Positions 1 through 5,729 of a stretch of DNA of 5,729 nt are shown here, piece after piece (positions within the stretch are counted from its first letter, which is position 1; each line of letters starts with the position of its first letter). The stretch covers positions 1 through 5,729 of the forward strand of contig JBCDBX010000107.1 of the NCBI GenBank assembly GCA_039182865.1, given 5' to 3'. The DNA comes from UBA1858 sp039182865. Its GTDB lineage: Bacteria; Pseudomonadota; Gammaproteobacteria; UBA4575. The position numbers were made by a program, and so were the translations under genes. The notes under the pieces are model-generated. The model saw only the letters and a list, made by a program, of their open reading frames with translations. It had not been told where the DNA came from and did no database searches.

Positions 1-490
1 ATCGCGCCAAGCCATGAGCATTGGCTTCTATGCATGCCCAGCTTGGGATATGTTCTCCGATAGTGATGACTGCGCGCCATTTTGAAAAGCGAGCACCAAG
101 TTGATAGTACTCCTCAAAACGCTCGCGTAGCCCATCTAAACCCTCAGTGACTTTTTCGCTATCATGACCTGCTAACACTTTAGCACCTGCATCCACCTTA
201 ATGCCTGGGATAATGCCATGTTCACTTAAGTATTTAGGGAAAGGTGTACCATCTAATAATTTTTGACGAATGGTTTCATCAAATAAAATTGCGCCACTAA
301 TATAATCGGACAAGCCTTCAGTGGTTACGAGCATATCGCGGTATGCTTGTCGCATTTCTTCAGTTTCTGGTATGCCCAGTTTCTTAAAACGTTTAGCGCA
401 AGTTGGATGACTCTCATCCATTGCTAAAATCCCTTTACCCGGCGCCACCATAGCTTGGGCTATTTTCTTCAACTCGTCTACATTCATCAT
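1..490 (-). CDS. fba: Class I fructose-1,6-bisphosphate aldolase (partial, C-terminal part beyond the window)
   Basis: Encodes the N-terminal 163 residues of a class I (Schiff-base, metal-independent) aldolase, which reversibly cleaves fructose-1,6-bisphosphate to dihydroxyacetone phosphate and glyceraldehyde-3-phosphate in the cytoplasm. Family motifs are in order: GKGILAMDES (residues 18-27), YISGAILF (63-70), PGIKVDAG (95-102), GLDGLRER (117-124) and GARFSKWRAV (132-141). By alignment from memory with rabbit aldolase, D25, K98 and K137 match the active-site residues Asp33, Lys107 and Lys146. The Schiff-base lysine (Lys229 equivalent) lies beyond the window, so catalytic completeness cannot be judged. 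The AMDES...TC.KR form resembles plastid and cyanobacterial class I aldolases more than the animal AADES form. Two consecutive ATG codons (490 and 487) could start the protein; the second is better spaced from the AAGGAG ribosome site. It follows pyk by 86 nt and is probably the last visible member of the operon. It is not the zinc-dependent class II enzyme. Confidence 0.95.
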   Translation of the reverse strand, partial: MMNVDELKKIAQAMVAPGKGILAMDESHPTCAKRFKKLGIPETEEMRQAYRDMLVTTEGLSDYISGAILFDETIRQKLLDGTPFPKYLSEHGIIPGIKVDAGAKVLAGHDSEKVTEGLDGLRERFEEYYQLGARFSKWRAVITIGEHIPSWACIEANAHGLAR

Positions 491-494
491 CGTA

Positions 495-500
495 CTCCTT
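495..500 (-). promoter_or_regulatory. Ribosome binding site of fba
   Basis: A perfect AAGGAG Shine-Dalgarno core lies 4 nt before the first ATG (490) and 7 nt before the second (487). The spacing favours the second ATG, giving an N-terminus MNVDEL, but does not exclude the first. This is the strongest ribosome site among those visible in the window. Confidence 0.8.
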
Positions 501-518
501 AAAAATTTTCGCTATTTT

Positions 519-552
519 AACCCAACCGGAAGTTTATGCGCCGTTACGGGTT
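519..552 (-). other. Imperfect hairpin in the pyk-fba spacer
   Basis: In the sense strand, AACCC (552-548) can pair with GGGTT (523-519). Inside, AACGG (545-541) can pair with CCGGTT (529-524) if one G bulges. The loop is about 11 nt. No uninterrupted T run follows (the next bases are AAAATAGCG), so it does not look like a good intrinsic terminator. It could be an mRNA processing or stability element, or chance. The rest of this 86-nt spacer (491-576) is AT-rich. A TAAAAT box at about 520-515 resembles a -10 element but has no convincing -35 partner. Confidence 0.3.
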
Positions 553-576
553 CACAATTTCTTAAAATTTAATGGC

Positions 577-2043
577 TCACTTACCCTTATGCTCTGGATC
601 GTTCTCTTCTTCAATTAGATGGCCGACACGCAATACTTTCAAAGCGTTAGTACCTCCATCAACTCCCATTAAGTCACCTTTAGTGAGAATAACTAAATCA
701 TTCTCTTCAACTTCCCTACTATTTTGTAACACAGTCACTGCCGCATGGTTAACGGCTGCATGAGTTTTACCTAGAAAGTTGAGTTTTGCAGGAAAGACAC
801 CCCGATATAAAGTCACTCGACGCAAAGTTTTTACGTGCCGCGTTAAAGCATAAATAGGGATACTAGAACTAATTCGTGACATCCACAAAGCGGTTGAACC
901 AGATTCTGTCAGCGCGGCGATCGCAGCCACATTTAGATGATTAGCCAAGTACATGGCCGACATTGCAATTGCTTTATCAACACGCTCGCAGACAGCTTGT
1001 TGATAATCCGCATTTAGTTCTGCTCCATGAAGTTCAGATGCACGACAGACACGGCTCATCGCTTTTACCGTATCAACCGGATATTCCCCTACTGCAGTCT
1101 CACCAGATAGCATTACGGCATCTGTGCCATCTAATACGGCATTAGCCACATCAGATACTTCTGCACGTGTAGGTATTGGGCTATGTATCATTGACTCCAT
1201 CATTTGAGTCGCAGTAATGACAATACAATTTGTTTTGGCTGCTTTGCTGATTAAAGTTTTCTGTACGGCGGGTACCTCAGCATCACCAATCTCTACACCT
1301 AAATCACCGCGTGCAATCATAATGGCCTCGGTGCATTCGAGAATCTCATCAATCACCTCAAGTGATTCTGATGTCTCAATTTTTGCAATAATAGACGCAT
1401 CACTGCCATTTTCTTGCAACAGCTTACGCACAAGATGCACATCGGAAGTATGTTTTAGAAATGAAATTGCGATGTAATCGAGATCGAGCTCCACTGCATG
1501 AGAGATGTCCTCGATATCTTTTTCAGTAATACAGGCCGCAGACAATCCGCCGCCTTTTCGATTCATACCCTTATTACTTGAGAGCTCTCCACCCACTTCA
1601 ACGGTGGTTTTAACTACCTTACCCTCAATGGAATCGATCATTAAAGCGATACGCCCATCATCAAGCAACAGAGTATCACCTGGTATGACATCATTGATTA
1701 AACCTTTATAAGTAAACCCAACAACTTTTTGTGAGCCTTCTTCGAGATCTAGTTCTGCATCAAGATTAAATTTATCGCCCACATTCAGATTAATCTTGTC
1801 TTGCTTAAATCGCCCAATGCGTAATTTCGCGCCCTGCAAATCACCCAAAATACCCACGTTGTAATGTTTAGATTCACTAATGCGACGCACCATTTCAACT
1901 CGACGCTTATGCTCCTCCATATTTCCATGCGAGAAATTCAAACGCACAAGATCAATACCCGCATCGATTAAATCAGAAATAACCATTTCATCATCGGTGG
2001 CTGGTCCAAGTGTGGCAATAATTTTTGTTCTTCGATGCATCAT
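577..2043 (-). CDS. pyk: Pyruvate kinase, PykA (type II)-like
   Basis: Transfers phosphate from phosphoenolpyruvate to ADP, giving pyruvate and ATP, the last step of glycolysis. The 488 residues are full length for the family. The (beta/alpha)8 A domain (about 1-70 and 168-345) carries RRTKIIATLGPAT (4-16), RLNFSHG (34-40), IAKIE (218-222) with catalytic K220 and metal ligand E222, ARGDLG with D246, and ATQMMESM (277-284). The B-domain lid spans about 71-167. The C domain contains ALTESGSTALWMSR, close to E. coli PykA and to its effector-binding loop. The segment D68-L-Q-G-A-K-L-R-I76 carries Lys where potassium-dependent enzymes have Glu117, with Leu, Gln and Ile at the covarying positions, which predicts potassium independence. 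Ala72 replaces the usual proline of this motif. The start is ATGATG at 2043/2040, 6 nt after the pgk stop, which suggests translational coupling. Confidence 0.97.
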   Translation of the reverse strand: MMHRRTKIIATLGPATDDEMVISDLIDAGIDLVRLNFSHGNMEEHKRRVEMVRRISESKHYNVGILGDLQGAKLRIGRFKQDKINLNVGDKFNLDAELDLEEGSQKVVGFTYKGLINDVIPGDTLLLDDGRIALMIDSIEGKVVKTTVEVGGELSSNKGMNRKGGGLSAACITEKDIEDISHAVELDLDYIAISFLKHTSDVHLVRKLLQENGSDASIIAKIETSESLEVIDEILECTEAIMIARGDLGVEIGDAEVPAVQKTLISKAAKTNCIVITATQMMESMIHSPIPTRAEVSDVANAVLDGTDAVMLSGETAVGEYPVDTVKAMSRVCRASELHGAELNADYQQAVCERVDKAIAMSAMYLANHLNVAAIAALTESGSTALWMSRISSSIPIYALTRHVKTLRRVTLYRGVFPAKLNFLGKTHAAVNHAAVTVLQNSREVEENDLVILTKGDLMGVDGGTNALKVLRVGHLIEEENDPEHKGK

Positions 2044-2049
2044 AACGAG

Positions 2050-3237
2050 TTAGCCTTTCGCCATTGTACGTTGTTGCAAAATATCCACGGCAGGCAATAA
2101 CTTACCTTCAAGGAATTCAAGGAACGCGCCACCACCTGTAGAAATATATGAGACCCGCTCGGCAATTCCAAATTTATCAATAGCCGCGACCGTGTCACCG
2201 CCACCTGCAATTGAAAACGCCTGGCTATTAGCGATAGCTTGAGACAAAATTTTAGTTCCTTCAGAAAACTGTTCAATCTCAAACACACCTACAGGTCCAT
2301 TCCATACGATGGTGCCAGCCACTTGCATGATGTCGGCTAAATGCATTGCACTTTGTGGCCCGATATCCAGAATTAAGTCATCTTCTTTCACATCAGCAAC
2401 GGTTTTTATTTCTGCTTTTGCTGATTCAGAGAATTCTTTTGCACAAACAACATCGCTTGGAATCGGAATCTCTGCTCCACGCTGTTTGGCTGTTTCAATC
2501 AATTTTTTTGCCACATCTACTAAGTCTGATTCATATAAAGATTTACCGATAGGATAACCTGCAGCAGCAATAAATGTATTCGCTATTCCGCCACCGACAA
2601 CAAGTTGGTCAACTTTATCTATTAATTGTTCCAATAATGTTAATTTAGTTGAAACCTTTGAACCACCTACAATGGCGACCATAGGCCTAGCGGGATTTTG
2701 TAATCCTTTGTCTAGTGCTTCTAATTCTGCTGCTAATAAAGGACCTGCACATGCAATAGGTGCATATTTAGCAACGCCATAGGTTGATGCTTGGGCGCGA
2801 TGAGCCGTACCAAATGCATCCATGACATAGACATCACACAGTTGTGCCATCTTTTTTGATAAAGCCTCATCGGATTTTTTTTCGCCATTTATAAAGCGAA
2901 CGTTCTCGCACAAAACTATTTCACCTGCGAGTAGTTTTATTCCATCAATCCAATCATCTACTAATCGGACTTTTTGCCCAAGCGCTTTACTAAGTGATTC
3001 GGCGACAGGTTTTAATGAATAAGCATTTTCAGGCTGCCCCTCAGTTGGACGCCCCAGATGAGACATCACCATGACAGCCGCTCCTTGAGACAAAGCTGTT
3101 TTGAGAGTAGGGAGCGATGCTCGAATACGTGCGTCATTGGTAATGACACCGTCTTTGATAGGAACATTAAGGTCTTGACGAACTAAGAGCCGGCGATTAG
3201 CCAGCTCTAAATCAGTCATATTTAGTACTTTCGGCAT
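2050..3237 (-). CDS. pgk: Phosphoglycerate kinase
   Basis: Transfers the acyl phosphate of 1,3-bisphosphoglycerate to ADP, giving 3-phosphoglycerate and ATP; reversible, cytoplasmic, monomeric in most bacteria. The 395 residues are slightly longer than E. coli Pgk (387). The N-terminal domain has the 3-phosphoglycerate site: R20-Q-D22-L-N24-V-P, R37, SHLGRP (59-64), ENVRF with R114, and the AFGTAHRAQAST segment (141-152). The C-terminal nucleotide domain has VGGSKVSTK (190-198), a GGGIANT segment, WNGPVGVFE, GGGDT (345-349) and STGGGAFLEFLEG (366-378). The ATG at 3237 is preceded directly by an in-frame TAA, so no longer start is possible, and the MPKVLNMTDL beginning parallels the E. coli MSVIKMTDL. 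There is no clear Shine-Dalgarno site before 3237. An internal ATG at 3219 (Met7) has only a weak GAAAG upstream. Gap lies 67 nt upstream and pyk 6 nt downstream. Confidence 0.97.
   Translation of the reverse strand: MPKVLNMTDLELANRRLLVRQDLNVPIKDGVITNDARIRASLPTLKTALSQGAAVMVMSHLGRPTEGQPENAYSLKPVAESLSKALGQKVRLVDDWIDGIKLLAGEIVLCENVRFINGEKKSDEALSKKMAQLCDVYVMDAFGTAHRAQASTYGVAKYAPIACAGPLLAAELEALDKGLQNPARPMVAIVGGSKVSTKLTLLEQLIDKVDQLVVGGGIANTFIAAAGYPIGKSLYESDLVDVAKKLIETAKQRGAEIPIPSDVVCAKEFSESAKAEIKTVADVKEDDLILDIGPQSAMHLADIMQVAGTIVWNGPVGVFEIEQFSEGTKILSQAIANSQAFSIAGGGDTVAAIDKFGIAERVSYISTGGGAFLEFLEGKLLPAVDILQQRTMAKG
2054..2059 (-). promoter_or_regulatory. Ribosome binding site of pyk inside the end of pgk
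   Basis: GAAAGG overlaps the final codons of pgk (Ala-Lys-Gly before the TAA at 2052-2050). It is 10 nt from the first ATG of pyk (2043) and 13 nt from the second (2040), so the first is favoured here. Placement of the site within translated pgk sequence fits coupled translation of pgk and pyk. Confidence 0.55.
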
Positions 3238-3304
3238 TTAGTGAACAGCTGGATTTTTAGTGCTGCTCTCTCTATGTTGGCAGAGATCACCTTGCTCACA
3301 AAAA
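3238..3304 (-). other. gap-pgk spacer with possible RNA secondary structure
   Basis: This 67-nt spacer has no visible Shine-Dalgarno site before pgk. In the sense strand GTGAGCA (3299-3293) can pair with TGTTCAC (3247-3241) over 7 bp including one G-U, which would close almost the whole spacer. An inner TCTCT (3286-3282) can pair with AGAGA (3273-3269) around an 8-nt loop. The downstream arm ends 3 nt before the pgk ATG. It lacks the GC-rich stem plus T run of an intrinsic terminator. A processing site or translational control element is possible, but the stems are weak and could be chance. Confidence 0.3.
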
Positions 3305-4318
3305 TTACTTGGCATTAAATAACGCAACCGTAGTATCCAACATGCGGTTTGAGAAACCCCACTCATTGTCATACCAAGATAAGACTTTAACCAAAGTGCC
3401 GCCCATGACCTTGGTTAGAGGTGCTTCAAATATTGATGACGCAGGATTATGGTTGAAATCAATCGATACTAAGGGTTCTTCGTTATAAGCCAACACGCCA
3501 CTCAAAGCGCCAGTTGAGGCTTCTTTCATGATGCTATTAATTTCTTCTACTGATGTTTCACGTAATGCTGTAAAAGATAAATCAACAACCGAAACATTGA
3601 TGGTTGGTACACGCATGGCAAATCCGTCAAGCTTCCCATTCATTTCTGGAAGCACTAAACCAACCGCGGCCGCAGCTCCCGTTTTCGTTGGAATCATTGA
3701 TTGTGTGGCAGAGCGTGCACGACGAAGGTCTGAGTGATAGACATCTGTTAATACTTGGTCATTAGTGTACGCATGAATTGTCGTCATTAATCCATGCTCA
3801 ACACCAATTTTATCATGCAAAGGCTTAACTAATGGCGCAAGGCAGTTTGTTGTGCATGATGCATTTGATATCACTGTATCCGAAGCTTTTAAAATCTCAT
3901 GATTTACGCCATAAACAATGGTGGCATCAACATCGCTTCCACCGGGTGCAGATATGATGACCTTTTTAGCGCCTGCTGCAAGATGTGCCGAGGCTTTTTC
4001 TTTATTAGCAAAAAAACCTGTCGACTCATGAACGATATCAACACCTAAATCGCTCCATGGTAAATTAGCAGGGTCACGTTCCGAACAAACTCGAATACGA
4101 TCACCATTAATAACTAAGTGGTCACCATCAACACTGACTGTCCCATTGAATTTTCCATGTGCTGAATCATATTGTGTCAGGTGTGCATTTGTGTGTGCGT
4201 CACCTAGATCATTAATCGCAACAACTTTAATCTCGCTGTTGCGTCCAGACTCATAAATTGCACGCAAAATGTTGCGACCAATTCTTCCATATCCATTAAT
4301 TGCAATTTTAATTGCCAT
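3305..4318 (-). CDS. gap: Glyceraldehyde-3-phosphate dehydrogenase, phosphorylating, type I
   Basis: Oxidises glyceraldehyde-3-phosphate with phosphate and a nicotinamide cofactor to 1,3-bisphosphoglycerate; a cytoplasmic homotetramer in this family. The 337 residues match the usual length. The Rossmann motif is NGYGRIGRN (8-16), followed by the adenosine-ribose acidic residue D37 in AINDLGD, which points to NAD preference. The catalytic cysteine C155 sits in SNASCTTNC (151-159) and its partner H182 in TTIHAYTNDQ (179-188). The substrate and S-loop region has HSDLRRARSAT (195-205) and IPTKTGAAAAVG. The C-terminus shows the conserved SWYDNEWGFSNR. In the S-loop, Val-Tyr (193-194) occupies the place where Bacillus-type NAD enzymes have Leu-Pro and plastid NADP enzymes Ala-Ser, a form I recall from other proteobacterial enzymes. 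The start at 4318 has a GAGGA site 6 nt upstream. Gap is 20 nt after tkt and feeds its product to the adjacent pgk. Confidence 0.98.
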   Translation of the reverse strand: MAIKIAINGYGRIGRNILRAIYESGRNSEIKVVAINDLGDAHTNAHLTQYDSAHGKFNGTVSVDGDHLVINGDRIRVCSERDPANLPWSDLGVDIVHESTGFFANKEKASAHLAAGAKKVIISAPGGSDVDATIVYGVNHEILKASDTVISNASCTTNCLAPLVKPLHDKIGVEHGLMTTIHAYTNDQVLTDVYHSDLRRARSATQSMIPTKTGAAAAVGLVLPEMNGKLDGFAMRVPTINVSVVDLSFTALRETSVEEINSIMKEASTGALSGVLAYNEEPLVSIDFNHNPASSIFEAPLTKVMGGTLVKVLSWYDNEWGFSNRMLDTTVALFNAK

Positions 4319-4324
4319 AATTTT

Positions 4325-4329
4325 TCCTC
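4325..4329 (-). promoter_or_regulatory. Ribosome binding site of gap
   Basis: GAGGA lies 6 nt before the ATG at 4318, in the 20-nt spacer after the transketolase stop (TAG at 4341-4339). Good spacing supports this start and leaves little room for a separate gap promoter between the genes. Confidence 0.75.
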
Positions 4330-4338
4330 ATTTAAAAA

Positions 4339-5729
4339 CTAAAGTAGTGCTTGCGCGCGGTTGATAATATTTTCAGCCGTAAAGCCAAAGTGCTTCATCA
4401 ACACATCGCCAGGCGCAGACGCGCCAAATTGATCAATACCCACAACATTACCATCTAGACCCACATACTTGCGCCAATAATCAGTAATGCCCGCTTCTAC
4501 AGCGATTCTTGCTCTGATATCAGATGGGAGCAAAGACTGTTTATATTGTTCATCTTGAAGATCAAAAACATCCGCACATGGCATTGATATTAATCGTACT
4601 TTTATGCCTTGCTCGTCTAGTTGTTTAGCGGCATCTAGAGAAATACCGACTTCTGTACCGGTTGCCAATATAATTAGTTGTGGAGTACTTTCACTTTCAA
4701 ACAAGACATAAGCACCCTTATGAATGTTTTCAACTTGTTCTTGAGAACGCTCAATAAAAGGGACGCCTTGTCTTGAAAATGTGAGTGCAGCTGGACTTTT
4801 CATTTCGATACTTGTTGTCCATGCCACCATAGATTCGACAGTATCGCATGGACGCCACACCATTAAGTTTGGAATACTGCGCAGACTCGCTATGTGCTCG
4901 ATAGATTGATGAGTAGGTCCATCTTCTCCTAGACCAATAGAGTCATGCGTGTAAACAAACAAACTATGGGTACCCATTAACGCCGCCATTCGGACTGCGT
5001 TACGTGCATAATCTGAAAACGTCAGAAATGTTCCGCTGTAAGGAATGAATCCACCGTAAAGCGCCATGCCATTTATAATCGCTGACATGCCAAACTCACG
5101 TACACCATAATAAATATAGTTACCAGAAGCATCATTGGCTGATACACCTTTTGATCCAGACCACCATGTATTATTTGATCCAGTTAAATCTGCGGAACCA
5201 CCAATAAGCTCAGGCAGAAGTGGGCCGACTGCATTTAATGCAATTTCTGATGCCTTACGTGTTGCGACTTTTTGTTGATCGTCGATAATCTTTTGCAGCG
5301 CTTGTTTCGTTGCACCTTGCCAGTTGTCTGGCAGGTCTCCTTGTGTACGACGATGGAGTTCTTTGGCTAACTCTGGATGAGCATCTTCATAAGCCGCAAA
5401 TATTTCATTCCAACTCGCTTGTGATTGTTGGCCTTTTTGTTCTGCATTCCAACCTTCATAAATAGAATCAGGTACATGAAAAGGTTCGTGTGGCCATTCA
5501 ATTTCCTCGCGTACCAATGTGATCTCATCATGACCAAGCGGAGCACCATGTGCGCCCGACGTGCCTTGTTTGTTGGGCGAGCCCCATCCAATGACACTTT
5601 TGCAGTCAATCAGTGTGGGTTGCTCTAAATTTTGTTGAGCTTTTTGAATCGCACTATCAATTTCAGTCGCGTTGTGACCGTCGACATCTTGAATGACCTG
5701 CCAACCATAAGATTCAAAGCGTTTTGGAA
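4339..5729 (-). CDS. tkt: Transketolase (partial, N-terminal part beyond the window)
   Basis: Thiamine-diphosphate enzyme that moves two-carbon ketol units between sugar phosphates, linking the pentose phosphate pathway to glycolysis through fructose-6-phosphate and glyceraldehyde-3-phosphate. The visible 462 codons align with about residue 202 to the end of E. coli TktA (663 residues). They begin with RFESYGW, followed by VIGWGSPNKQGTSGAHGAPLG, whose last His corresponds to E. coli His261. The pyrimidine-binding domain has GGSADLTGSN (Asp381 equivalent), YYGVREFGM with the cofactor-activating Glu (codon 5097-5095; Glu411 equivalent) and GLGEDGPTHQ (His473 equivalent). WRPCD and SRQGVP follow, then the C-terminal domain VEAGITDYWRKYVG...FGASAPG. 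The TTG at 5517-5515 is an internal Leu codon, not a start: the frame is open and conserved up to the window edge. The diphosphate-binding GDG motif is outside. The gene precedes gap by 20 nt. Confidence 0.97.
   Translation of the reverse strand, partial: PKRFESYGWQVIQDVDGHNATEIDSAIQKAQQNLEQPTLIDCKSVIGWGSPNKQGTSGAHGAPLGHDEITLVREEIEWPHEPFHVPDSIYEGWNAEQKGQQSQASWNEIFAAYEDAHPELAKELHRRTQGDLPDNWQGATKQALQKIIDDQQKVATRKASEIALNAVGPLLPELIGGSADLTGSNNTWWSGSKGVSANDASGNYIYYGVREFGMSAIINGMALYGGFIPYSGTFLTFSDYARNAVRMAALMGTHSLFVYTHDSIGLGEDGPTHQSIEHIASLRSIPNLMVWRPCDTVESMVAWTTSIEMKSPAALTFSRQGVPFIERSQEQVENIHKGAYVLFESESTPQLIILATGTEVGISLDAAKQLDEQGIKVRLISMPCADVFDLQDEQYKQSLLPSDIRARIAVEAGITDYWRKYVGLDGNVVGIDQFGASAPGDVLMKHFGFTAENIINRAQALL

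Noticed and set aside
491..540. Sigma70-type promoter for fba
   Set aside because: TAAAAT resembles a -10 box, but no -35-like hexamer sits 16-18 nt upstream; TTGTGA with CATAAA has a spacer of only about 13 nt.
519..552. Intrinsic terminator after pyk
   Set aside because: The stem is bulged, only 5 bp in its uninterrupted part, and is not followed by a T run, so it is listed only as a weak hairpin.
572..763. Plus-strand open frame opposite the end of pyk, and similar ones at 963, 1217, 1505, 2309, 2346, 3528 and 5425
   Set aside because: All lie antisense to strongly conserved enzymes, have no convincing ribosome site or domain, and look like mirror frames of coding sequence.
2040..2288. 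82-codon minus-strand frame inside the end of pgk
   Set aside because: It overlaps pgk in another frame, shows no recognisable domain, and pgk conservation explains the sequence.
4339..5517. A transketolase reading frame starting at TTG 5517
   Set aside because: The frame stays open upstream to 5727 and encodes conserved transketolase sequence, including the HGAPLG histidine region, so the TTG is an internal leucine codon and the gene is cut by the window edge.
5367..5609. 80-codon minus-strand frame inside tkt
   Set aside because: Out of frame with conserved transketolase sequence; its product has no family features.
1..5729. A novel multi-gene system, mobile element, CRISPR array or RNA gene
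   Set aside because: Nearly every base is in one of five well-known metabolic genes; the remaining spacers total under 200 nt and show no direct repeats, tRNA-like folds or insertion-sequence ends.

Overview
The window is a compact, co-oriented block of central carbon metabolism genes, all on the minus strand. In the direction of transcription (right to left) the order is transketolase (tkt, 5' part cut off by the window edge), glyceraldehyde-3-phosphate dehydrogenase (gap), phosphoglycerate kinase (pgk), pyruvate kinase (pyk) and a class I fructose-1,6-bisphosphate aldolase (fba, 3' part cut off). No mobile element, RNA gene, CRISPR array or unknown protein is visible, and no gene is broken.

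Protein sequences point to a gammaproteobacterium. Transketolase resembles E. coli TktA throughout, pyruvate kinase is of the PykA (type II) kind, and Pgk begins like the E. coli protein. A tkt-gap-pgk-pyk-fba order is known in several gammaproteobacteria (Francisella, Legionella/Coxiella relatives, some methylotrophs), recalled from general knowledge and not searched here. The moderately AT-rich sequence and the class I aldolase with plastid/cyanobacterial-type motifs would fit a Legionellales-like organism, but this assignment is a guess.

Layout: 4339-5729 tkt (462 codons visible), 20 nt gap, 3305-4318 gap, 67 nt gap with possible RNA structure, 2050-3237 pgk, 6 nt gap, 577-2043 pyk, 86 nt gap with an imperfect hairpin, 1-490 fba (163 codons visible). 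The short spacings and absence of a strong terminator suggest one transcription unit. Its promoter would lie upstream of tkt, outside the window.

Functionally, the aldolase makes or uses triose phosphates, Gap and Pgk convert glyceraldehyde-3-phosphate to 3-phosphoglycerate with ATP gain, and pyruvate kinase yields pyruvate and ATP. Transketolase links this trunk to the pentose phosphate pathway through glyceraldehyde-3-phosphate and fructose-6-phosphate. The most informative details are the potassium-independence signature in pyruvate kinase, the plastid-like aldolase motifs, and the SD-poor, possibly structured gap-pgk spacer. I did not find evidence of an undescribed system.
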